Positions 1 to 13,526 of a DNA stretch of 64,000 nt are shown one piece after another. The notes beneath the pieces were generated by a model, which was not told the origin of the DNA, searched no databases, and was given only the letters and a program-made list of their open reading frames with translations. Where the stretch lies: the NCBI RefSeq assembly GCF_040412425.1, contig NC_089749.1:15163662-15227661 (forward strand), in the 5' to 3' direction. The DNA is from Macrobrachium rosenbergii. Its lineage: Eukaryota; Arthropoda; Malacostraca; Decapoda; Palaemonidae. Positions within the stretch are counted from its first letter, which is position 1. Each line of letters opens with the position of its first letter. Made by a program: the position numbers and the translations under genes.

Positions 1-2466
<2,466 letters not shown>

Positions 2467-2596
2467 CTGAAAAAATAAAGAGGAATTCAAAGGTTGACGG
2501 AAAATGCATCTCGCTGTATTCTGAAGTGTTTCACACTGACATAGTTTAGTCTATTATGTATCCTAAATATACTCTCGTATGTGTGTAGGCAGTGTT

Positions 2597-2955
2597 TGTG
2601 TGTGTTTGCGTGTGTGTGTGTGTGTGTGTTTCCCTCAGAAGTTTCCAGTTATTCCTATAGAACATACGTGATGCTCCGTACTGTATCAGATATGCTATCC
2701 AGCAAGTGAGAGGCTGGAAAAGAAGTCTTCACAAAATAGATGCTACAAGAAAAACCAATCTCTTTAAGCAAGTTTGAGAACTGTACACTTTTTATAAGTA
2801 TATCAAGTAGGCAGCAGCAAAAATTTAGTAGTATTAGAAGCTGTAGTTAGTGACACGTATTTTGTTAAGATTGTTCCTAAGAACTTAATAAACTTTGGTT
2901 CAGAATGATGTGTATGGATCTTATCCTCATTTGTGGTTTTTCACAAGCCAGATTT

Positions 2956-2992
<37 letters not shown>
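2597..2992. repeat. Two (GT)n microsatellites (2597-2630, 2959-2992)
   Basis: GT dinucleotide runs separated by ~330 bases of unremarkable sequence, upstream of the VWC-VWD first coding exon. Confidence 0.9.
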
Positions 2993-2994
<2 letters not shown>

Positions 2995-3235
2995 GTTACG
3001 TGGCTAGAATAGATTTGTCCTTCACAATCCGTCCTGGTTTACTAGCAGTAAAAGGAGGATGTAAATGATGTACGGGAAAATATAAATGTCAAAACCATTT
3101 CGTGTGGGTCACAGGTACCTATGTTAATGACAGCTCTCAGCAGAAAATAACTCATGCGCGTCAGGTGTTGACCTTTAGCCATAACTATAGTTTGTTTCAG
3201 TTACTGCGCGTGATGTACTTAGGATGAATATTCAT

Positions 3236-3306
<71 letters not shown>
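3236..3306. repeat. (ATT)n microsatellite
   Basis: About 23 perfect ATT units. The poly-Leu open frame here is an artefact of the repeat. Confidence 0.97.
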
Positions 3307-3559
3307 GAGTCAAATCTACATTAATATTTGTGAACTAATGTATTGTATTAACTTCCAGTACTCTGAACAAATAAGCTTAATTAAACCTAATTTTATTGTT
3401 TTTATATTATTATTATTAATCATTATTTACAAGCGTTATTGACCGTATTTCGTGCACTTGCCGACTGAAATTTTATAATTCAGCTTCAGCTTCTTGAAAA
3501 CTCGCTGTAAACTGAATCTTCTTTTTTATGATAAGTTAGTCTGCTATGAATGTTTCATC

Positions 3560-4115
3560 TACCTCTCTCTTCTTCTTTCTACTTGGTGTGAGAAAATGTC
3601 CCCTAAAAGGCTAAAGAAGAAAGAAATTACATAGTCTTGGATTTGTGAATGTACCTGGATATGGTGTACAAGAGAGGAAAGTACTATAGGGGGTTTTAGG
3701 AGAGAAAGCAAGGTGTTTATGCACCTGGTGAGCCAAAGGTGAAAGGGCAGTGTGTGCACAGAGATAGGAAGGTGGAAGAATGATTGTGTCCAGGGTTGCT
3801 GAGATGTGTAGAGATACAGAGAATGACGTTTGCAGCGTCAGGATTATTCTGGGGAACAGTGACAGAGTAAAAATATGTTAGATCAAGGTTTTCTGGGTAA
3901 AGTTGAGTGTGCCTGAATCTGTCCCTAACTGGGTTTGGTGAATATGAAAAGGTGGTTGTGCTAGGTGATTTAAATGCATAGTTAGATGAGAGAAAGAGAT
4001 TACATTGCTGTAGTATATGAAAATGGGAAGAGTTGCGGAAATGATTAGGCAATAAGTTAGATTGTTAAACATGTATGATTTCCAAAAAAAGGAGTAAATG
4101 GCGGGAAGTTTGCAA
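3560..4115 (+). pseudogene. Degenerate LINE endonuclease fragment
   Basis: One plus-strand frame reads EYEKVVVLGDLNA and then a stop. The V-x-LGD-x-NA block is the catalytic signature of the endonuclease/exonuclease/phosphatase fold of non-LTR retrotransposons. Flanking frames are broken by several stops and shifts. The segment is a dead fragment; clade cannot be assigned by eye. Confidence 0.5.
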
Positions 4116-5910
4116 GACTGTGAAAGAATGTTTGTTGCGTGTTACAATTTTTGATGGTTACTTTAAGAGTTAAGTTTCACCATTGAAACAACTCTTACCC
4201 CATTTCCAGATTATCTGTAAGTTCATGTACTGTAACTATCATATGCTGCACTTGTTTCTGTCAGTATTATTGTTTCAAGCTTCTCGTTATACTCCCGGTT
4301 TTATTACAGAATCAAACCTTATATGTGAGGTATATAGCACATTTTTGTTAATTTTGTCAGTTGCAAGATATCTTGCAGTAAACATATTCTGTAGGTATTT
4401 CTAGTAATCTCGAAATAACGGCGCGTGTTCTAACAGTTATATTAGACTTACAGCAAGTAATTTTTCTGTTTAGGTAATAATAATTCTAAAGGTAAAAACG
4501 GCTGAAGGTATAAACGAAAAATACAGATTCTTTACGTAACACTATGAAGCTTGGCGAAGCGTACGGTCCTTTAAAAATTACCCAAGTATGGTAATCGCCG
4601 TCAAGTTAGAATTACAAAAATCAATGCCATACTTGGCATACAATTTTAAACCATTTCAGAGAAATCTCACTGCCGCCCAAATTTTAGAACCAATCCGTTC
4701 ATTTCACAGTCTTACTGAAGTGCAACAATGAATGAAGTCAGGTGGAGTAAAAAAACACGAAAGCAGGTTATCCTTTACCTATCCCAAGAAGCGAGGACGA
4801 TTTCGCACTTAACCGCAAGGTGGCCAGGTCACAACAGAGACTGCAGTAGCTAGGTAGTGGCTTCTTCACTCACAGAAAAAGAATGAGCCATTTACCACCT
4901 TCCGGGAGAACGAAGGAGGCCAGAGAAACACCTGTATATAGCCGATAATACGCTGTCTCCCCTTTAACATAACCATGCATCATCCAAATTAACGTACGAC
5001 TTTCTTGCGAGAACCAGTGGCGCTGTCGTTGTAGCAACGATTTTCAAAACTGTTCTTCTTCATCGTCTTCTTCTTCTTCTGCTCTTGAAGCATTTTGATG
5101 ATAATTCTCCTATGGTTTTTATTCACGAACCTGTTCTGTATCTTGTTTTATCTCCTAATCACAATACGGAAACCTGACATTTACTCTTGCTCTTTAACCT
5201 TTCCGACACCTGTGGACGGATGCTTCTCTTTCTCTCGACAGCACCATAGGCTATTGTGATTATATAACCACACACCTGAGGATCGTACTGTAAACAGGCG
5301 AATTCCATTTAATCATGAGGTTTAGTATTGAGATACCCAATTTTTTTTTATTTATGAAAATTGACAAGAAGTTTATTCCCGGGAAAATGCTCTTAAAATC
5401 GCATAGATTTACAGCGATAAACTTTGTGAACATCGACATACGTTTTTCAACTCTTCCTCCCACGAATCTGGACACCTGGTTCAGTTTGTCTCATCTAGAC
5501 ACAGGTGATTTTCTGCTAATTTCCTTAGCAGCTCTGTAATTACCAAAAAAAAAAAAAAAAAGCTGCTTTTTGGAACTATTTGCAGTAATAATTGCACTGA
5601 TATATTCACCACCGACTTTTTGAACCTCTTTCTTCAGAGATGAAAACTGACAGTTATTCATATTTGTTTTGTAAATATCTTTCTTTTAAGCAGCAATAAC
5701 AAAACATTGCTGCTTATCGAATCTCTCGACCTTTTTGAAGAGATGATGGCATGAATTTCTTCGCCACAGATCTCTGAACCTCTGTTTGAGGCAATACCAG
5801 AAATTTATCCATCATTGAATCCTGATTATTTTTTGTGGTGAAAATATTCTCACCACCTATGATAGGAAATTTAGTTAGGTAAACTATCTTAGTGGTATAA
5901 GGAATACAGG
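4116..5910. other. Intergenic or 5' intron sequence, no gene seen
   Basis: Apart from the candidate promoter at 4.8-4.9 kb this stretch holds only low-complexity AT-rich sequence. It also has several degenerate copies of a motif like tttctgaacctcttt (5618-5640, 5720-5745, 5768-5790) that recurs at 8.1-8.25 kb. No open frame resembles a known protein. Confidence 0.6.
4779..4941 (-). promoter_or_regulatory. Candidate TATA promoter and noncoding first exon of VWC-VWD gene
   Basis: On the minus strand a TATA-like box (ctatatac, 4941-4934) is followed about 30 bases later by a plausible start near 4908. The transcript would then reach a donor (gggatag|gtaaag) after 4779. The first coding exon at 2466 has an acceptor and so needs such an upstream exon. 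A second possible donor (gtgagt) lies inside. Assignment is inference from position. Confidence 0.33.
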
Positions 5911-5919
5911 ATCTACTAG

Positions 5920-6190
5920 TGCCGTCAGTGCACCTCACACAGTGCACTGCAAGGCATTACTTAAGGTTCTTTGCAGCGTCCCTTCGGCCCTTAGCTATAA
6001 CCCCCTTTCATTCCTTTTACTGTACCTCCATTCATATTCTCTTATTTCCATCTTCCTATCCACCCCCTTCTAACAATTTTTTCATAGTGCAACTGCGAGG
6101 GAGGTTTTCCTCCTGTTACACCTTTCAAATCTTTTTACTGTCAATTTCCGTTTCAGCGATGAATAACCCTTGGCTTAAATTCTATATTCC
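5920..6190 (+). repeat. Dispersed repeat family B, near full-length copy
   Basis: Shares blocks cttaaggttctttgcagcgt, tttcattccttttactgtac, taacaattntttcatagtgc and tcaatttccgtttcagcg with other copies in the window (6389-6508 plus 6794-6947, 31220-31383, and inverted 42248-42525 and 61551-61848). Five copies in 64 kb identify an abundant interspersed family. The 149-codon open frame here is not a gene. Confidence 0.88.
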
Positions 6191-6388
6191 AGTTCCGATG
6201 CTTAAAAGACGCATGATAACGCTGTTTCGGAACAATTTGAATAAAACGCTTTTTAATAAGTCTCTAAAAGCAATCGAGGTCACATCAGGGGCGGGGTGGG
6301 GGAGGAACAGGCAACGCGGTGATGTTAATATTGCATTTACAGACTTATTAAAAAATATTTACAAGTAAGGTGGGAGTCTCACAGCTAC

Positions 6389-6947
6389 CCACGCGGCGCA
6401 CTGTAGATATTACTTAAGGTTCCTTGCAGAGTCCCTTCGGCCCATGTACTTCCCCTTGCTTTCCTTTTACTGTACCTCCTTTCGTATTCTCTTTCCTCCA
6501 TCTTACTTAGTTCCTCGTTGGACTGGTCGGTACCGTTCTCGGCTAGCACTCTGCGGGGCCCGGGTTCGAATCTCAGACCGGCCAATGAAGACTTAGAGGA
6601 ATTTATTTCTGGTGATAGAAATTCATTTCTCGCTATAATGTGGTTCGGATTCCACAATAAACTGTAGGTCCCGTTGCTAGGTAACCAGTTAGTTCTTAGC
6701 AATGTAAAATAAGTCTAATCGTTCGGGCCAGCCCTAGGAGAGCTGTTAATCAGTTCAGTGGTCTGGTTAAACTAAGGTATACTTTACTTTTTTTCCATCT
6801 TACTTTCCACCCTCTTCTAACAATTGTTTCATAGCGCAACTGCTTTGAGGTTTTCAAACATTTATACTCTCAATTTCCGTTTCAGCGCTGAATGACCTCA
6901 TAGGCTCCCAGCGTTTGGCCTCTGGTCTAAATTTTATATTCATATTC
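6389..6947 (+). repeat. Family B copy split by a nested SINE
   Basis: The left part (6389-6508) and right part (6794-6947) are the two halves of one family B element. They are interrupted exactly by the SINE at 6509-6793, with the 12-base target tccatcttactt duplicated on both sides. Confidence 0.88.
6509..6793 (+). mobile_element. tRNA-derived SINE (family A), with target-site duplication
   Basis: The 5' part resembles a tRNA gene: a degenerate A box (gttggactggtcggta) and a B box (gggttcgaatctc). This is followed by a non-tRNA body (gatagaaattcatttctcgc, gtaggtcccgttgctaggta, gagagctgttaatcag) and a T-rich tail. The 12-bp duplication tccatcttactt (6497-6508 and 6794-6805) proves insertion into family B. 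Related copies are at 34254-34532 (plus) and 43065-43333 (minus). Confidence 0.9.
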
Positions 6948-7072
6948 CTCACAGCTGCCGACAGCTCCTGAGATCTGTTGATACAATTTCCAGAAATCCC
7001 AAAGCTTAATAACTCCAAAAGACACCGAGATAGTTTATGCATTTTCCGCCAAGCGGATAACTTGCCGTAGAG

Positions 7073-7534
7073 CAGCGGTTCTTAAACTTTTTTGCCTTGC
7101 GCCCCGCCGCCGCCCCCCCTTCTCTTAACAATGTAGCCTACAGATCCCACGCCGCCCTACCCCTGAAATATTTGCCAACTACAAACTATAAACAATATGT
7201 TGTTTATTTGTATACTATTATACTTCATTACTTATGTGAGTATATGGACGAATGATAGATTTTTGTTTCATTGCTATTCAATTTTTCATAAGTATGCACT
7301 GTACTATATTTCAGTAGAATAAACAATGTTCATAGAAGACGGGTAAAACAAACATATGATGAAACCAAATTTGATCTTAATCCTTTTGGCATGTTTTTAA
7401 ATAATAATCAGAAAACATATGGAGGCAGTGATAAGGTTTTTGGAAATTTTGCAATTAACATAAAAAAATATTAGGCAACTCTGCTTGTGACCCCCTTGGA
7501 AGCTTCTGACGCCCCCCCAGTTTAAGAATCACTG
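7073..7534. mobile_element. Non-autonomous hAT-like DNA transposon (462 bp)
   Basis: Terminal inverted repeats cagcggttcttaaact (left) and the complement of agtttaagaatcactg (right) match the CAGnGGTTCTnAAACT ends of hAT-Charlie type elements. The flanks ccgtagag (7065-7072) and ctgtagag (7535-7542) form an 8-bp target duplication with one mismatch, the hAT length. The subterminal sequence is C-rich (cgccccgccg) against gggggggcgtc on the other side. No transposase frame is inside. Confidence 0.85.
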
Positions 7535-7542
7535 CTGTAGAG

Positions 7543-8632
7543 AAACACAATTTCATTAGAGTAAGATCATGAACACTGTTTGGAAATAAATGTAATGAAA
7601 TGTGCATCTAAAAATTAATGGGGATGTAATTTCTGACGTATACCGTGATAGTTGGTGTGAAGGCAGGGTGATGATGAATAATTAATAACGTCACCATCCA
7701 TAACCAAATGAAATGGTGGTACTGTCCGCCTGTTGTCCTTTGCTGGCTGACCCAATCTGGAAGGATGAGTAGAACGGGAGGTGGGGGGCGGTTGTTAGGG
7801 AATAGGTGGCGGGTAGGAGGTGATGGAGAGAAGTCCCATTAGAAAGTCCGATGGAATGACTGTAGCCGGATTAACGTTAGAAGATATTCTTCAGGTGCAA
7901 CTAGCTGGCCGTGCCCAAATCCTGTGCTTGGTAACTAAGGGCGGATTGAACACCATAACATGTAGAATTTGCCTTAACTGGATCACAAACACCCCACTGG
8001 GCTTAAAAGGCTGGGCCAGGATCCTAAAAATCAAGACTAAAAGAGGAATATAATGACGTCACGGGGGCGATTTCTGTACTCCTTTTTTATACAGCAATAG
8101 TTTGATTCATTGCTGATTTCTGAACCTCTTTCTGAAGCAACTATAAAGGGAAGAATCATTCATTGCAAATTTCTGAACCTCTTTTTAAAGAAATTAGGAC
8201 GGAAATTATTTAATGCAGATTTGAATCCTTTTCCGAAGTTACAGGAAATAATACAGATCAACTGCTGCTCTCTGAGTCTTTATAATAAGACAATAATATA
8301 TAGAAATCTATTATTCGCTTATTTCGAAACCTATTCTTAAAACAATGATAGAAATTTATCTCGATTTCACATTTACATGAAATACAGTATATAAAGTATT
8401 ATCTTTCCACCACAAACTATCTGATGCAATTTCCAGTTTTTTTGTACTGCAACGCCTTCTTTCGTAATGGTATAAGTAAATGTAACTTGTATGGGAATAT
8501 CAGTGACTCATCTTTGGTTATTTCTAGGTATTAATAACTAATTTGTCTACAGGCCATTACTCCTGAATAAACTGTAGCATTCTGTAGCATCTGGTTTTGA
8601 ATCCTGTCAAGGAAAAAGCTTTTTCGAAGTAC
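7543..8632. other. Intergenic sequence with degenerate short repeats
   Basis: No recognisable gene. Between 8097 and 8250 three degenerate units of the form attnctgatttctgaacctctttntgaag occur ~60 bases apart, related to those at 5.6-5.8 kb. The 77-codon frame at 7820-8053 resembles nothing I know. Confidence 0.5.

Positions 8633-8711
<79 letters not shown>
8633..8711. repeat. (GA)n microsatellite
   Basis: About 39 perfect GA units. Confidence 0.97.
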
Positions 8712-8714
<3 letters not shown>

Positions 8715-8859
8715 AACTTTAGGGGAAAGGTCTTCATACTTTATCATTGCTTAGAGAACGTAACCGATAAATTACATCCCGGAAACACTACTGTGCAGAG
8801 CGAACGAGTCCGTGTAAGCAAAGAGAGACATTACGGGACGTCTTCGCAGCTTACTGTGT

Positions 8860-8970
8860 CATATTTATATTTTGAATATCAGTTAAAAGCTGTGAATTCT
8901 CCGGCATTCGAAGCTTTTAAGTGCGAACTTGCTCCGGGGAGGAGGTGACCTCATTTGTGAATATTTAAGG
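8860..8970 (+). promoter_or_regulatory. Speculative noncoding first exon/promoter of Stk40
   Basis: The Stk40 coding exon begins at an acceptor, so an upstream exon is required. On the plus strand a TATA-like stretch (catatttatattttg, ~8858-8873) is followed by a strong donor aagg|gtaagt after 8970. No other evidence ties it to Stk40; other positions in 8.7-12.4 kb are possible. Confidence 0.2.
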
Positions 8971-10200
8971 GTAAGTTTACCCCGGGCGCAAAGAAATGTC
9001 GCGAGCCACAGGCTAGGCAGACTTACCTTAGGGTAGTCTTTCGGGAGGATAGGTTAAACCAAGGATGGCCAGACTGTGGCGTGCATGGTACATTGAACCT
9101 CAGAGATGTTAAGAGGGTAGAACTATAGGGTAGAACTCGCCTTCTGTAATTAACCTGAAATTTTACTATTTTCTGTAGTTAGGCCATTTTGGGCGCTTAT
9201 CAACAATTTATCGTTATTGTTTGGTGGTCGACTGTAATTAACCTGTAATTAACCTTAGAAGTTCAGGGTAGTTTGGATGACCGAGGGACGCGTCCACAAC
9301 TCATTAACAACGGCTCTCAATGAAAAATTGCACAGAGTAAATGTTGCTTAGCGTGCATGATTCTACCCAAAAATTAACTTACTTTACCAATTTGCTTGAT
9401 TTTCCCGAACGACAATTTTGGGTGGCTGATTGAGGAAAATGGGGGGAGAGGGGGGGACACAGTCAGATGGATACCTATCCAGCCAGTTGTGTTACAATAT
9501 GGACTCGAAATTGAGGAAAACCCTCTTAAGTATGAGTACTAAAGGGAAATGGCATTTTGAGAAAAGTTGGGGATAGGGAAGGATCGATACCGCTGTCACG
9601 GGGGGTCCGGGGGCAGAGCCCTCCCCCCCTGCTAAGTAACATGGCCTACTAGGTTAAGGTAGGTTATGTTAGTATAGTTTCTTTTATAATAGGATTCCTT
9701 CACCGGGCCCCTCCCCTTCCCTTAGCCGATTCCTTCTTGAAGATATGGCTCCCAGATGCCTTGCACATGCACAGGACCATTCCAAGTGGCCAGCTTAACA
9801 ATAACATGTCCACTCCCCCTTCCTGTGTTTTACCCCACCCAAAACCCCGCATCCCCAAAGGGTCCCCAACCTTGTTGGATAGAAATGTGAGGTTATTAAT
9901 AATTGACTGCCGATCAACAACACCACTTTCTTCATCAACAACACTCACAGTATAGGAAAACTCAATTTCTAAGGTAATAGGACGTGTGTACTTATTCTAT
10001 ATATAGTATTACCATTAAGAGAAAAGCCATGCATTCATGCAAAAAATAATGATGAAATAAAAAGATAAAGAATATCTACAATAATAATAACAGCAACTAA
10101 TTATCAAACCAAATTCAGTAATGCCATTAAAGTAAGTAAAGTTCATCTCGTACTTATAGGAAATCTTTTATCTAAACTGCTACATGTATCCATATTGATC
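8971..10200. other. Intergenic/intronic sequence, no gene seen
   Basis: Contains G-rich stretches (9440-9460, 9600-9620) and otherwise ordinary AT-rich sequence. The overlapping ~75-codon frames near 9.7-9.95 kb on both strands have no family resemblance. Confidence 0.5.
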
Positions 10201-10214
10201 ATATTTTTATCTAA

Positions 10215-10725
<511 letters not shown>

Positions 10726-10935
10726 TAAATATGTATAACCTTCAGATATGTTCATACTATATGATATGAAGGACTGAAAATATATACAAGTTTGTATGTA
10801 TGTATATATATATATATATATAAAAATGAAAAATTTGGTGCAAAATGGGTATTTGTGTAAAAGCAAAAATTGAAAAAATTTGGTGCATGGGATGCAAAAC
10901 ATTGGCCGCCCCTGCTTTAGACTATTTATGGATGT

Positions 10936-11055
10936 TGACCAAAGGCTGGCTAGGTTAGACTACAGCAGTGCACGGTGACCAAAGGCTAGGTTAGACCATA
11001 GGAGGGCACGTTAACCAAAGGCTAGGTTAGACTATAGCAGGGTACAGTGACCAAA
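10936..11055. repeat. ~36-40-bp tandem repeat, about 3.2 copies
   Basis: Units begin tgaccaaaggctaggttaga and end in a variable agcagggcacg-like segment; the array stops after a last tgaccaaa. Confidence 0.85.
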
Positions 11056-11059
11056 CTTA

Positions 11060-12401
11060 GCTCACAGTAATTTAAAGTAAAGGGTTGCTCCTAATCTATG
11101 CATGCCTTACCTACCCACATCCTTGTATTCTACTCCTTTTGTATTTTCCACCAAAAACCCAGGTTTCCCATTGTGGTCTCCATTTATAGGATATATGAGC
11201 GTATCTACAAATAGGCTTATCGTACTAATTTGCTATTGAAATGAATGTCAAAAACATGTAAACCACACCCTAAATCATGGGGTAATCATATTTTCAACTC
11301 CAGAATGCAATTAGGCTATAGTTTTCAATAAACCTTATTTTAATTGGAATCAGAACTTGCAGACGTGGGCTGTCATGGCGACATTAGAATACAGTACCTA
11401 CTTGTAGGCTTATTTCACTCATGGATTTTCCCCCACTTGAAAACCCCCCGTTTCCTCCTGTTGTTCTCCATCATTGTAAGATATAAGGGGTGTCAGTATC
11501 TTGAAACTATTAATTTGTTCCTAAAATAAATATCAGAAACATAAAAAAAAAAAAAGAATATGCAAGGGACAAGAGATACAAGTCTCCAGTAACCGAACAG
11601 CGACTGTGAACTGATGCTGGTTTTTTGTAGCAACGCTTGAATTCCAGAATCCTGGCTAAATTGGCAAAGCTTAAAAGAAAAGAACCATTCAGCTTTCAGC
11701 ACTGCTCAGGTACCCATGTTTCCCAGTAAAAATTAAAAAAATAAAAACATTTGGGTATGTTAATTATCCTTACCCACAATGCACTGGGACAAGCAAAATC
11801 CGGTTGGGGTCTCCACTCCCGTGATGGTGTTAACAAAACAACTTAGAAAAAAATCTAAGTAGGTGATAACATTCATTGGCAAATATCTTGATAACATTAA
11901 ATTTGCAATAGATTAAAGCATGAGCTTCATACTAAGCATTTTAAGGAGACTTAAATCACAGCATAAAAACACCAGTTGCAAATTATGATTTAAAGTAAAA
12001 TAATATCAAAATTTTATATAGCCTAGTCTGAGTACTTACCTTGGCCAAGGCTTTGTCATTTTTAGGGCTAGGCTAGATGCAGATACAGTATGTTGTAACC
12101 CAGTAGCCAAGTGTAGTTTGGAAAAGAAAATGGAGCAAAAAGCACTATTGCCATTTTAGCTTGATGATGTAGGCTAACTTCGTTATCCCACCAGACTATG
12201 CACTTCTAAACACATTTATTGGCCTTGGATTGCATCTCAGTTATCAGATCATCCTCAAAACATATTTCAGCTGGCATACATAAAACCTTGATAGGGTGCT
12301 GTACCCTGACCTGGCTGTTCCGCCTCCCTCCAAGGTGATAATATTCATAGTAGAATGATGTGTGAGCTACTGTTCTGCACTATTACTGGATAAAAAGTGT
12401 A
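11060..12401. other. Intergenic/intronic sequence with a diverged direct duplication
   Basis: A segment at ~11.14-11.26 kb (aaaacccaggtttcc... tcaaaaacatg) recurs in diverged form at ~11.42-11.55 kb (aaaccccccgtttcc... tcagaaacata). No gene is recognised. Confidence 0.45.
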
Positions 12402-12708
12402 CAGTAATCTCTCTCTTATCCACACTAATAAGTGTAAAGTGGGTGCATAAAACTGGGATGTGGTTAAGAGAATACAGTACTATATGATTGTCTAATAAAA
12501 GCCCATGAACCCATCAATATTACATTTTTTGTAAGCCAGTGTCTCATTTGAGTCCTTCATTGTTACATCTAAGCTACTTATTTGCAACTGTGTACTTTAT
12601 CACCACACACAAGTGATGCTTACAAACGAACCATAGTAGTACTGTGTACAGTATATGTATTGTACTTTAAGTTATAAATATTGTTTACATATAACTGTGA
12701 TAAAATAA

Positions 12709-12777
<69 letters not shown>

Positions 12778-13377
12778 CATTATGGTATCCAAGGAAAATA
12801 ATTTGAACACTTACTAAATCAGACATCTTGTTGTGCTACTGTTGATAATAAATCCAATGTGTCATCCATGTCCAATAGGCAGAGCGCCAAATCATCAGCA
12901 CACACAAAAAGACAACTAAAACATGAGCCATAGCATAGCATAGGGCAACAAATGCAGTCACTAAATGTACAATTTGCTGAATTTCAGATTGCACACTTCA
13001 CAAGTGAGTCAAGTCATGGGACTGAGGGCCATTCAGTGTTTGGATTTCTTCCCACCCACATCAAAGTTTTGTGACTATTACTGCTTTCCCTTCACCCAAC
13101 CCCCTTCTCTCCAACATGAATAAGCCAGTCAGCACACGTTGGCATTAAGCCATTTAGTGAACAAGCATTACTAGGCAAGCTTATTTGGCTGCCCTAAGGT
13201 TATTAAAATATTTTTGCTTCTACTCAAGAACATTTGATGTTTGCTATACGGCTGCATGTGAGTATTCAGCTTTATCCACACTTTGGCAGTTTCATATGTT
13301 TAGACTTTCACGCTGAAAAGAGTGCACTTAAAGGCATAGTGCAGATTGGGAAAAAGTGGATAAGAGAGGGAGTATTG
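12402..13377. mobile_element. pogo/Tigger-like element with 22-bp inverted ends
   Basis: Left end cagtaatctctctcttatccac and right end (complement) caatactccctctcttatccac are inverted repeats, flanked on both sides by TA, the Tc1/mariner-pogo target. Inside is a (TC)n tract (12711-12772) and no transposase frame. It ends only 150 bases upstream of the Stk40 coding exon. Confidence 0.7.
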
Positions 13378-13526
13378 TATGGTGTTATGTTTATACTCTA
13401 GTTTTTAATGGTTTGTAAACATGGTTTTCTTAATATGTATGGGTTTATGTTAATGGTTTTTGCATGTGTTAGTAGATGATTGATTTATCTGTAAGATCTC
13501 AATAGTAAACATTTTTCTCTTTTTAG

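Noticed and set aside
3717..4072. Minus-strand frames of 64 and 111 codons
   Set aside because: They are the reverse complement of the LINE endonuclease relic on the plus strand.
5919..6368. 149-codon open frame
   Set aside because: It lies almost wholly in a copy of dispersed repeat family B; other copies have different or no frames.
10800..10920. Possible right end of another hAT element (ggccgcccctgctttag)
   Set aside because: No matching left end could be found because it would lie in the TA array; the evidence is one short motif.
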